DNA from: Acholeplasmatales bacterium
GTDB lineage: Bacteria > Bacillota_I > Bacilli_A > Acholeplasmatales > Anaeroplasmataceae
Length of the DNA stretch: 49,725 nucleotides
Assembly: GCA_016288855.1 (NCBI GenBank)
Contig: JAEELJ010000079.1
Location: 1-49,725, forward strand
Direction of reading: 5' to 3'
This document shows positions 42,357 to 49,725 of the stretch, one piece after another. Made by a program: the position numbers and the translations under genes. Each line of letters opens with the position of its first letter. Position 1 is the stretch's first letter. Under the pieces are notes generated by a model. The model saw only the letters and a list, made by a program, of their open reading frames with translations. It made no database searches and had not been told where the DNA came from.

Positions 42357-42383
42357 TAAAAAAGGAGACCCTAAAGTCTCCTT
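42357..42383 (-). terminator. Terminator of the NAD(P)HX repair gene
   Basis: Stem AAGGAGAC/GTCTCCTT (42362-42383), loop of six, followed on the minus strand by TTTTTTAG. Confidence 0.85.
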
Positions 42384-42405
42384 ACGCGCATGCGCACGTA
42401 TATAT
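42383..42405. other. 23-base alternating purine-pyrimidine tract
   Basis: TACGCGCATGCGCACGTATA and the following TAT alternate pyrimidine and purine without interruption. The tract contains the 10-bp palindrome GCGCATGCGC, a strikingly CG-rich patch in an AT-rich genome. It lies between the stop codon and the terminator stem of the upstream gene. Such tracts favour left-handed Z-DNA under negative supercoiling. Confidence 0.5.
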
Positions 42406-42415
42406 TATATATGTA

Positions 42416-43903
42416 TTACGCGGCTTTTAGCTCTTTTATAACATCAGGGATAAAAGATACAGCCTCGCTTATAGTCATTGCTTCTTCAGTTAATTTTTCT
42501 TTTGCCTTTTCAGCTATTCTACCAAGCATATATGAAGCCAGACATGCATTAATAAAAATATCATTTTCTTTAAAATAACCACATATTCCACTTAATATAC
42601 CAACAAGTGAATCTCCACTTCCTGCTTTCGCAAGACCACTATTACCGCTAATGTTAATGCTTAATCTATTACCATCAGTAATTATTGTGGTTTGTGATTT
42701 TAATACTAATGTAATATCATACTTTCTTGCAAATTCTATTGCTATATTAATTGAATCATTCTTTATTTCATTAACACTATATCCACTTAATCTTTCAAAT
42801 TCCTTTAGATGTGGCGTTAATATAACCTTACACTTTTTATTAGCCAAGATATCTACTCCATATTTAGATAATGAATTTAAGCCATCAGCATCTATAATTA
42901 AAGTCTTATCATAATTCATTAATAAATATTTAATACTATTATATAAATCAGAAGAAACCTTCATTCCCATACCAATAGAAATTGAATCCGAATGCTTCAT
43001 TATATCATTTAATTCTTCTTCATTATATTTAATATGTCCATCTTCCTCGCTAAGCTTATTAGTAATTATTTCTGGATGTACTAATGCATACATATTATAT
43101 AAAGATGAAATAACATATAAATTTTGATATCCAACACCCATTTTAAATGATATTAACGCATTATATGAAAGTAGGGATGCTCCTGGGTAATTTATAGATC
43201 CTGCAACAATTGATGACTTACCAAAAGAACCTTTATTCGTATTTCTCATTCTTTCCTTATATAAGCCTCTAAATTGTTCAATAGATAATATATTAATAGT
43301 ATCATTTGTATGCATTATACCTATATTTATAATTTCTAATCTCTTATATGATGCAATACCATCATTTAAGAACAAACCAACCTTAGGATATTCAACTGTA
43401 ATTAATAAAGAGGCTTTTATATAGGCCCCATATGATAATCCATTATTAGAATCAATTCCAGATGGAATATCAAGTGATACAATATCAATACCACTATTAT
43501 TAACTTTATTAATTATATCTATATATTCATTAGATAATTCTCTGGATAATCCTATACCAAATAAGCCATCTACTATGAGATCATAAGAAGATAATTCATC
43601 TAAATTATTTATAATATCTCCCTTAAATAATTCTAGATTTACTTTTGCATCAGTATTTTTTATTTCACTTTTAATAAATGCTTTTACTTTAATACCTTTT
43701 TCTAATAATATTCTTCCAACAACTAACGCATCACCTGAATTACCACCACTACCACATAAAAGTAATACACTCTTAGGACTATAATATTTTAAAATTATAT
43801 CTGCCATTTTTTTGCCAGCAGTTTCCATTAAAGTAATACTTTTAATATTATCTTGTGTTTTTTTATCAAGCTTTTGCATTAGACTTCCTAATACTGCTTC
43901 CAT
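42416..43903 (-). CDS. nnr: Bifunctional NAD(P)HX epimerase / ADP- or ATP-dependent NAD(P)HX dehydratase
   Basis: 495 residues. The N-terminal YjeF_N epimerase domain (about 1-205) has LMETAGKKMADIILKYY, LLLCGSGGNSGDALVVGRIL and SLDIPSGIDSNNG. The C-terminal ribokinase-like dehydratase domain (about 215-490) has GSINYPGASLLSYNA, LTPHLKEFERLSG and the anion-hole motif GNSGLAKAGSGDSLVGILSG with its catalytic Asp. It repairs hydrated NAD(P)H in the cytoplasm. The start could be ATG 43903 (GGGTGAG upstream) or ATG 43879 (AGGAAG upstream). Confidence 0.92.
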   Translation of the reverse strand: MEAVLGSLMQKLDKKTQDNIKSITLMETAGKKMADIILKYYSPKSVLLLCGSGGNSGDALVVGRILLEKGIKVKAFIKSEIKNTDAKVNLELFKGDIINNLDELSSYDLIVDGLFGIGLSRELSNEYIDIINKVNNSGIDIVSLDIPSGIDSNNGLSYGAYIKASLLITVEYPKVGLFLNDGIASYKRLEIINIGIMHTNDTINILSIEQFRGLYKERMRNTNKGSFGKSSIVAGSINYPGASLLSYNALISFKMGVGYQNLYVISSLYNMYALVHPEIITNKLSEEDGHIKYNEEELNDIMKHSDSISIGMGMKVSSDLYNSIKYLLMNYDKTLIIDADGLNSLSKYGVDILANKKCKVILTPHLKEFERLSGYSVNEIKNDSINIAIEFARKYDITLVLKSQTTIITDGNRLSINISGNSGLAKAGSGDSLVGILSGICGYFKENDIFINACLASYMLGRIAEKAKEKLTEEAMTISEAVSFIPDVIKELKAA

Positions 43904-43920
43904 AAATTATCTCACCCTTT

Positions 43921-44883
43921 TTATTCGAAGCTAAATTTCATATTCCAGCTCATTCTTATATCATATAATAACTTCATTAAATTAATAGATTTACTTGAAT
44001 TATATGTAATAGCTTCACTATATCCATTCTTTATACAATATATAGCTTCTCTTATTTGATATTCAAATCCATTTATTTCAAATGGGAATTCATATGTTTT
44101 TCTATCCTCTTTTATTATAGTAAATGAAGTTGCCTGTTGGAAATCAGGAATATAAATAGTACCTAATGTTCCATTTATATATGCTTCACGTTTTATTTCT
44201 TTTCCAATAGATGTAATACATTTAGCTTTAATTCCATTAGAATAATCTAGATATATTTCACTATAATTATCAGTATTATATTCATTTAATTCATATTTTG
44301 AATTAAAGCCTAATAATTCAGATTTAGCTATCATATCGATAAATGCTAAATTATATATTCCAATATCTAGTAATGCTCCACCTGCAAGATTTGAATCAAA
44401 TTTTCTTTTCTTTCTTATATCATTAGTATCAAATCCATATGATACATTGATATCTTTAATATCACCTATAATATTATTATTTAATAATTCATCTAATTTT
44501 TTATATAAAGGTAAAAATTCAATCCATAATGCTTCCATAATAAATAAATTATGTGCCCTTGCATATTGATATAATTCAATAGCTTCATTAGGATTTGGTG
44601 TAAATGGTTTCTCGCATATTACATTTTTACCGCATTTTAAAGCCTCAAGTGAATTAATATAATGCATATTATTTGGTGTTGCAATATATACTATTTGAAT
44701 ATTAGGATCATTTAATAATTCATTATAAGAACCATAATATTTTAAAGAATTATATTTTTCTTTAAATTCCTTTGCCTTATTAATATCTCTTGATGCAACT
44801 GCATATAATTTTTCATTCATTTCATTTAATGTTTTTGCAAATTTATTTGCAATATTACCTAATCCTATTATTCCAAAATTCAT
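43921..44883 (-). CDS. Gfo/Idh/MocA family oxidoreductase
   Basis: 320 residues. The N-terminal Rossmann NAD(P) motif is FGIIGLGNIANKFA (GxGxxA type). VYIATPNNMHYINSLEAL and the catalytic-lysine motif CEKPFTPN (Lys near residue 92) are classic for the family, and GGALLDIGIYNLAF is the second-domain motif. Members oxidise or reduce sugars, inositols or sugar derivatives; the substrate is not readable from sequence. It lies 17 bases upstream of the NAD(P)HX repair gene, likely cotranscribed. Confidence 0.9.
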   Translation of the reverse strand: MNFGIIGLGNIANKFAKTLNEMNEKLYAVASRDINKAKEFKEKYNSLKYYGSYNELLNDPNIQIVYIATPNNMHYINSLEALKCGKNVICEKPFTPNPNEAIELYQYARAHNLFIMEALWIEFLPLYKKLDELLNNNIIGDIKDINVSYGFDTNDIRKKRKFDSNLAGGALLDIGIYNLAFIDMIAKSELLGFNSKYELNEYNTDNYSEIYLDYSNGIKAKCITSIGKEIKREAYINGTLGTIYIPDFQQATSFTIIKEDRKTYEFPFEINGFEYQIREAIYCIKNGYSEAITYNSSKSINLMKLLYDIRMSWNMKFSFE

Positions 44884-44929
44884 ATAATTATCACCTTATA
44901 ATAATTTTACAATAATTAATAATATATTA

Positions 44930-44963
44930 AAAGAAAAAGAAACTGGATGCATTATGCATCCAG
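44930..44963 (-). terminator. Terminator of the DUF2188-like gene
   Basis: Stem CTGGATGCA/TGCATCCAG (44943-44963) with loop of three, minus-strand T-rich tail. Confidence 0.88.
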
Positions 44964-44975
44964 CTCTAACCAATA

Positions 44976-45521
44976 TTAATACTTTCTAATTTTGCCATCT
45001 AGGCCATGTAGGTAAACCATAGATCCATCATCTTTGTTTGCGCAAAGCTGCTTAGCATAATCTAGGGCTTGCTGTTGTGTTGGGAATAACTTAATTACCT
45101 TGTTAGATCCCTGAATGAATACTTTCCATTCTCTACCATCATTATCACGCTTTGATACATGATATAATGTCTTAGTAGATGTTGCTGCTTCAGCCTTCTT
45201 AGGAGCCGCCTTAACTTCCTTAGAAGCTACAGGCTTAGCTGTAGTAGCTGGTTTTGCTGCCTGCTTTTCAGGAGCCTTTGCAGTAGTTTTAGGTGTTGCT
45301 TTTCCAGCTGGCTTTGCTGCCTGCTTTTCAGCTTTAATCTTTTCTTTAGTTGCACCTGTTGGAGCTGATGCTAAAACACCTGTTGCTACCTTCTTCTTAG
45401 TAGTTGCCACTTTCTTTTCCTCCTCCTTTTCGTTTTTAACCTTGACCTTAGCCACTGGTTGTTTTTTCATAGGACTAGATTTATCTTTTCTTCCCGCAAC
45501 GGATACATTAACTGTTGCCAT
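44976..45521 (-). CDS. DUF2188-like protein with a long Lys/Ala/Pro-rich (histone H1-like) N-terminal tail
   Basis: 181 residues. Residues about 15-118 are low-complexity Lys/Ala/Pro/Thr, with repeats such as EKQAAKPA (two copies) and AAPKKAEAA, predicted disordered and very basic. Residues about 119-181 fit DUF2188: LYHVSKRDNDGREWKVFIQG, TQQQALDYAKQLCAN and YLHGLDGKIRKY. The layout resembles small bacterial nucleoid or RNA-associated proteins with histone-like tails, but no function is established. It has a strong promoter, an AGGAGG site and a terminator of its own, so high expression is likely. Confidence 0.75.
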   Translation of the reverse strand: MATVNVSVAGRKDKSSPMKKQPVAKVKVKNEKEEEKKVATTKKKVATGVLASAPTGATKEKIKAEKQAAKPAGKATPKTTAKAPEKQAAKPATTAKPVASKEVKAAPKKAEAATSTKTLYHVSKRDNDGREWKVFIQGSNKVIKLFPTQQQALDYAKQLCANKDDGSMVYLHGLDGKIRKY

Positions 45522-45572
45522 AAAAATTCCTCCTAAATTATCGAACTTTTACCCTTATATAATCCTAAATTA

Positions 45573-45601
45573 ATTATAGCAATTTTGGACTTTTTTGTAA
45601 A
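45573..45601 (-). promoter_or_regulatory. Promoter of the DUF2188-like gene
   Basis: TTTACA (45596-45601), 17-base spacer, perfect TATAAT (45573-45578), minus strand. The -35 lies only 11 bases after the mfd stop. Confidence 0.75.
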
Positions 45602-45612
45602 GTTTCATAGAT

Positions 45613-48600
45613 TTAAATATTTTCAATTTTTTCAAAATATTTACACATTGTTTTAAAAGCTTTAAGCTCATTCCCTCTTATATCTAGTGTAAATACAATT
45701 TCTTTTAATCCAATCTCTTGATTCATCTGTTCTTTTAATGAAATTAATTTAGCTTCATAAGCTAATCTAAATAGCTCTAAGCCATTTAAATATTTATTCT
45801 TTTCTGGTTTTAATACAAATCTAATTGTATCAGTTCCTTTAATAATTTTATATATTCCATAAGCCTTAGCCATATGCTGCATTAGCTTTTCATACATATA
45901 TAATTCTAAATCATCTGGAATAGGGCCAAATCTATCTACTAATTCTAATTCTAAATCAGTTAAATCAGAAATAGTATTAAGATTATCTATTTTCTTATGC
46001 ATATTAATTCTTTCATAATCATTATTAATATATGTATTTGAAATAGTTCTATTAACCATTGGTTGAGAAAGTGATGGATCACTTACTTCCTTCTTTTCTT
46101 CCTTTGGATGTAATTCCTCATCTAATATTTTTAAATAAACATCCATACCAACTGTTTCAACAAATCCAGATTGCATAGAGCCTAATATATCTCCAGCACC
46201 TCTAATAGATAAATCCCTCATTGCAATTTGATAACCAGATCCTAATGAATTAAATTCTTTGATAGTATCTAATCTCTTTTCTGCCTCAGGGGTTAGCTTC
46301 TTATTAGGTGTATACATTAAATATGCATATGCAATTTTATTACTTCTACCAACTCTACCTCTAATTTGATACATTTGAGATAATCCTAATCTATCTGCGT
46401 CATGAACAATTAAAGTATTTGTATCAGGCATATCAATACCCGTTTCAATTATTGTTGTACATAATAAAACATTAAATTTCTTTTCAATAAATCCATTAAT
46501 TACATCTTCTAGATCTTCTCTTTTTAATTTACCATGACCAATACCAATTCTTGCCTCAGGTACAATAGATTGTATTTTAGCACCAACCTCCATTATATCC
46601 TCAGTGAAATTATATAAATAGAATACCTGGCCACCTCTTGCAAGCTCTTTTGATATTGCGTTAGCTATAATTCTATCATTTCTTTCAACAATATAAGTTT
46701 GAATTGGATATCTATTCTTTGGTGGTGTTTCAATCATAGATAAATCCTTAATACCCATCATAGACATTTGTAATGTTCTTGGGATAGGTGTTGCAGTTAA
46801 TGTAATACAATCAACATTAACCTTTAATTCCTTTATCTTTTCCTTATGAGTTACACCAAATCTTTGTTCCTCATCTACTATTAATAAGCCTAAATTATGA
46901 TATTTAATATCTTGAGATAATAATCTATGTGTACCAATTACAACATCAACACTACCTCTATTTAAATCCTCAATTGTTACCTTTTGTTCCTTAGGCTTAA
47001 CAAAACGAGATAAAAGCTCTACTCTAACACCATAATTTTCCATTCTATTTTTAAATGTTTGATAATGCTGTCTTGCAAGAAGTGTTGTTGGTGCAAGTAC
47101 TGCAACTTGCTTACCACCCATTACTGCCTTAAATGCTAAACGCAGTGCCACCTCTGTCTTACCATATCCAACATCTCCACAAATAAGTCTATCCATAGGC
47201 TTATCAGATTCCATATCTCTTTTACACTCATCAATACTTCTTCTTTGATCTGGTGTTATTTCATAAGGGAAGTCATTTTCAAATTCGATTTGTTCCTTTG
47301 AATCAGGCGGAAAACTAAATCCCTTTGCTTCACTTCTTTCAGCATAAAGCTTAATTAATGTTGATGAAATATCATGTAATCTATTTCTTACTCTTGCTTT
47401 AGCTCTTGCCCATGCTGCAGAACCGATCTCATGGCATATTACACCTTCAGTATCCTTATCAGCATATTTCATTAAGTCACTAAATTTTTCAAGTGGAATA
47501 TATAATGCACTCTTATTTGCATATTCCGCATAAATATAGTCTCTCATTATATTACCAGTTGATTTTAATGTCTTAATTCCTTTATAAACACCAATACCGT
47601 AATCATAATGAACAACATAGTCACCAATATTTAAATCCTCATAATGACTAATCTTTGTTGCATTCTTATATATTGATTTATATTTAGCTTTTTTCTCTCT
47701 ATGTTCTATATCAAATAATGTTTGGTCATTTATGATAATAACATTAGAATCTATAAGATTAATAGATGGTATAAATTTAAAAACATAATTATAATATCCA
47801 CTAGATATTTCTTGATTATCCTTAACATTTCTTAAGAAAATAATATCCTCACCTAAAACCTCATGGAATGATTTAATTCTATCGGCTCTTGATATAGGTA
47901 ACAATAATGTTTTTGCTTTTCTATATCCAGTTAAATCATTTAATATTTTATTTTCATTAGAATTATAATTATCTATATTCTTAACATTAGGGCTAAAATC
48001 AACACTAGGCATACTCTTTACGCCTTCAATGTTAATATTAGCCATAGATAATATTTCTTTAACATCCATAAATAAATCTAAGTGTTCCATTGAATATCCA
48101 CTTATTCTTGTACAATATTCATCTAGGTCACTTCTTAAATTCATATATGAATCCTTAACACCTACAGGGTCAATTATATAAATCTTTTTATTATCGCTAA
48201 AGCTAAAAATATTAGTATGAGTATCATCAAATAAAGATAAATATCTACTCATTCTAGATAAATCAGAATGCAACGTTAAAGCTTCTATATCTCTTTCATA
48301 CATATCCTCTTCTATTTGAGATAATTCGAATTGAGATTTAAATTCATTAAGCTTATATTTTGCTATTTCTAATTCCTTATCATTATAAATAAATTCAGAT
48401 ACTGGCATAACCATTATCTTCTTAACCCTTTCATTACTTCTTTGAGTATCAGTATCAAAATATTTAATTGTTTCTATCTCATCATCAAAGAAATCAATTC
48501 TTACAGGCTTATCAAATCCTAATGGGAATATATCAACAATTTCACCACGACGTGAATATTCACCTGTAGTATTAGTTGAAAATGTATGCTTATATCCTAT

Positions 48601-49062
48601 TGAATCAAGCTTTCTTGTTAATGCTTTAATATCATATGTCTTGCCCTCTTCTAAATCAAAAATAGAATCAAGCCATTTTTCTTTAGACATTTCATATTTG
48701 ATTGCGCCATGAATATTAGTAATTACTATCTTTTTACTGCTTTCCTTTAATAATGTATAAATAGTTTCAATTCTTTCAAATAAGAAATCACCTGATGTAG
48801 ATATCATTTCTGCAGATATTAATTCATCATTAGGGAAAAATAAGACATCATCTGGATTATCAACTAAATTAGATATATCATCATAATATTTTTGAGCTAA
48901 ATATAGGGTAGGTGTAACAACAAATATAGTCTTATCATTATTATAAAAATCTGTTGCGATTAAAAGCTCATTATATCCTTCTGGTGTTTGACTAATATTA
49001 AGCTTATCTTCATTAATAGGCTTAAATTCACTTAAGCTTTTAAGATATTTAAATAAATTCAT
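45613..49062 (-). CDS. mfd: Transcription-repair coupling factor
   Basis: 1149 residues. A UvrB-like N-terminal module (about 1-340) is followed by an RNA-polymerase-interaction domain starting LNIGDYVVHYDYGIGVYKGI near 475. The SF2 translocase has Walker A GDVGYGKTEVAL near 630 and DEEQRFG near 727. Helicase C motifs include ETGIDMPDTNTLIVHDADRLGLSQMYQIRGRVGRS, the TRG region follows (RDLSIRGAGDILG), and a C-terminal autoinhibitory domain closes the protein. Mfd removes RNA polymerase stalled at lesions and recruits UvrA. GGAGGTG lies 6 bases ahead of the ATG. Length is as expected. Confidence 0.98.
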   Translation of the reverse strand: MNLFKYLKSLSEFKPINEDKLNISQTPEGYNELLIATDFYNNDKTIFVVTPTLYLAQKYYDDISNLVDNPDDVLFFPNDELISAEMISTSGDFLFERIETIYTLLKESSKKIVITNIHGAIKYEMSKEKWLDSIFDLEEGKTYDIKALTRKLDSIGYKHTFSTNTTGEYSRRGEIVDIFPLGFDKPVRIDFFDDEIETIKYFDTDTQRSNERVKKIMVMPVSEFIYNDKELEIAKYKLNEFKSQFELSQIEEDMYERDIEALTLHSDLSRMSRYLSLFDDTHTNIFSFSDNKKIYIIDPVGVKDSYMNLRSDLDEYCTRISGYSMEHLDLFMDVKEILSMANINIEGVKSMPSVDFSPNVKNIDNYNSNENKILNDLTGYRKAKTLLLPISRADRIKSFHEVLGEDIIFLRNVKDNQEISSGYYNYVFKFIPSINLIDSNVIIINDQTLFDIEHREKKAKYKSIYKNATKISHYEDLNIGDYVVHYDYGIGVYKGIKTLKSTGNIMRDYIYAEYANKSALYIPLEKFSDLMKYADKDTEGVICHEIGSAAWARAKARVRNRLHDISSTLIKLYAERSEAKGFSFPPDSKEQIEFENDFPYEITPDQRRSIDECKRDMESDKPMDRLICGDVGYGKTEVALRLAFKAVMGGKQVAVLAPTTLLARQHYQTFKNRMENYGVRVELLSRFVKPKEQKVTIEDLNRGSVDVVIGTHRLLSQDIKYHNLGLLIVDEEQRFGVTHKEKIKELKVNVDCITLTATPIPRTLQMSMMGIKDLSMIETPPKNRYPIQTYIVERNDRIIANAISKELARGGQVFYLYNFTEDIMEVGAKIQSIVPEARIGIGHGKLKREDLEDVINGFIEKKFNVLLCTTIIETGIDMPDTNTLIVHDADRLGLSQMYQIRGRVGRSNKIAYAYLMYTPNKKLTPEAEKRLDTIKEFNSLGSGYQIAMRDLSIRGAGDILGSMQSGFVETVGMDVYLKILDEELHPKEEKKEVSDPSLSQPMVNRTISNTYINNDYERINMHKKIDNLNTISDLTDLELELVDRFGPIPDDLELYMYEKLMQHMAKAYGIYKIIKGTDTIRFVLKPEKNKYLNGLELFRLAYEAKLISLKEQMNQEIGLKEIVFTLDIRGNELKAFKTMCKYFEKIENI

Positions 49063-49083
49063 GTTTTACACCTCCATAAAGCG

Positions 49084-49115
49084 TTAAAAGACCTAGAAAA
49101 GATTTTCCTAGATCT
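49084..49115 (-). terminator. Terminator of the aminotransferase gene
   Basis: Stem AAGATCTAG/CTAGGTCTT (one wobble, 49088-49115) around an 11-base loop with a short minus-strand T run. The stem core resembles the rplQ terminator. Confidence 0.65.
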
Positions 49116-49137
49116 TAAAAATTTATTGTTAATACTT

Positions 49138-49725
49138 TTACTTCTGAGTCTTATCTAGAGCTTCTTTAATTGCTTTAGGTAAAGCCATACATTCTTCCTT
49201 AGAAACACTACATATAGCAACTCTTAATACCTTGCCCATTGGAATTATATGAATATTCTTTTTAACTAAATAATTATATGCTTCTTCAGGCTTTTCACAT
49301 GGGATTGTTACAAAGAATCCACATGAGAAAGGCAATGTCTTAAGTGATACTTCACTAGATGCCTTTAAGAAGATATTAGCACGTTCAATAAGCATATCCT
49401 GTGCTTCTTTTAATTCACGTTCAAAATCATTTCTTAATTCATCATTAGAAACAATCTTTGCAAGTAGGTTTGCGCCAAGGTTTGTAGAATTACTCCACTT
49501 AGAGCGTGAAGAGAATTTTGCAGCCTTATCAAAATCAATAATATTATTCTTATCATTAGATACTGCAACCTGTGCACCAATTCTAACACCATATAAAGCT
49601 AAAGTCTTAGAGCAAGAGAATGCCATAATAGCCATTGCATTCTTATTAAGCTTCTTATATAAATTAATATTTCTTCTAGTACCTAAAATACCACTCTTTG
49701 CATAATCAATATATGCCATATCATG
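49138..49725 (-). CDS. Class I/II PLP-dependent aminotransferase, C-terminal part (runs off the window)
   Basis: The minus-strand frame is open through the right edge. The codons before the Met at 49719 are CAT GAT, giving HDMAYIDY, whose Asp matches the residue that pairs with the pyridine nitrogen of PLP (D-x-AY). SCSKTLALYGVRIGAQVA contains the Schiff-base lysine in the aspartate/aromatic aminotransferase pattern SKxxxLYGxRxG. The rest is the C-terminal small domain (LPFSCGFFVTIPC). The true start lies outside, so the Met at 49719 is internal. Substrate is unresolved: aspartate or aromatic amino acids are likely. Confidence 0.88.
   Translation of the reverse strand, partial: HDMAYIDYAKSGILGTRRNINLYKKLNKNAMAIMAFSCSKTLALYGVRIGAQVAVSNDKNNIIDFDKAAKFSSRSKWSNSTNLGANLLAKIVSNDELRNDFERELKEAQDMLIERANIFLKASSEVSLKTLPFSCGFFVTIPCEKPEEAYNYLVKKNIHIIPMGKVLRVAICSVSKEECMALPKAIKEALDKTQK

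Overview
The window is clearly AT-rich and looks like the chromosome of a low-GC Firmicutes/Mollicutes-type anaerobe, for example a gut Bacilli lineage close to Erysipelotrichales, RF39 or Acholeplasmatales. Three things support this: the S10-spc-alpha ribosomal gene order, the zinc-type S14, and the mostly AGGAGG-type ribosome binding sites. TGA is used as a stop (the rnfE stop, for instance), so the standard bacterial code applies. Placement is inferred from gene content only. Almost everything lies on the minus strand; the plus-strand genes are a pectate lyase, lysS and the gene behind lysS.

Layout. 1-1750: end of a metallo-beta-lactamase-fold gene, a 5'-truncated gene remnant with an inverted repeat beside it, then rplM-rpsI. 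1800-6150: a secreted family 9 pectate lyase flanked by small multi-membrane-span proteins, two of which are paralogues. 6200-11800: a housekeeping operon (hotdog thioesterase, maf, dusB, acyl-ACP thioesterase, histidine phosphatase), diverging from lysS plus an unknown gene. 11800-19250: surface functions, namely an S41-type lipoprotein, a GT4 glycosyltransferase, a tandem OB-fold lipoprotein and a sugar ABC importer (two permeases and a solute-binding lipoprotein, no ATPase). 19300-24220: an RNF operon rnfC-D-G-E-A-(75-aa Cys protein)-B. 24250-27650: glyA, a tocopherol-cyclase-like protein and kduD.

28030-42320 is the ribosomal protein superoperon (minus): rpsJ-rplC-rplD-rplW-rplB-rpsS-rplV-rpsC-rplP-rpmC-rpsQ-rplN-rplX-rplE-rpsN-rpsH-rplF-rplR-rpsE-rpmD-rplO-secY-adk, then a separately promoted infA-rpmJ-rpsM-rpsK-rpoA-rplQ. 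A structured leader precedes rpsJ. The map gene is absent from its usual place between adk and infA. 42400-49725: a bifunctional NAD(P)HX repair enzyme, a Gfo/Idh/MocA oxidoreductase, a DUF2188-like protein with a histone-H1-like tail, mfd, and the end of a class I aminotransferase.

How they fit together: the pectate lyase, the sugar importer and KduD suggest pectin or uronate use. The RNF complex would couple redox balance to an ion gradient. The most unusual signals are (i) an RnfB reduced to its membrane anchor plus one Fe-S motif, co-encoded with a 75-residue one-span protein that resembles the NQR maturation factor NqrM in layout, and (ii) a possible short-ORF/terminator attenuator in front of infA.
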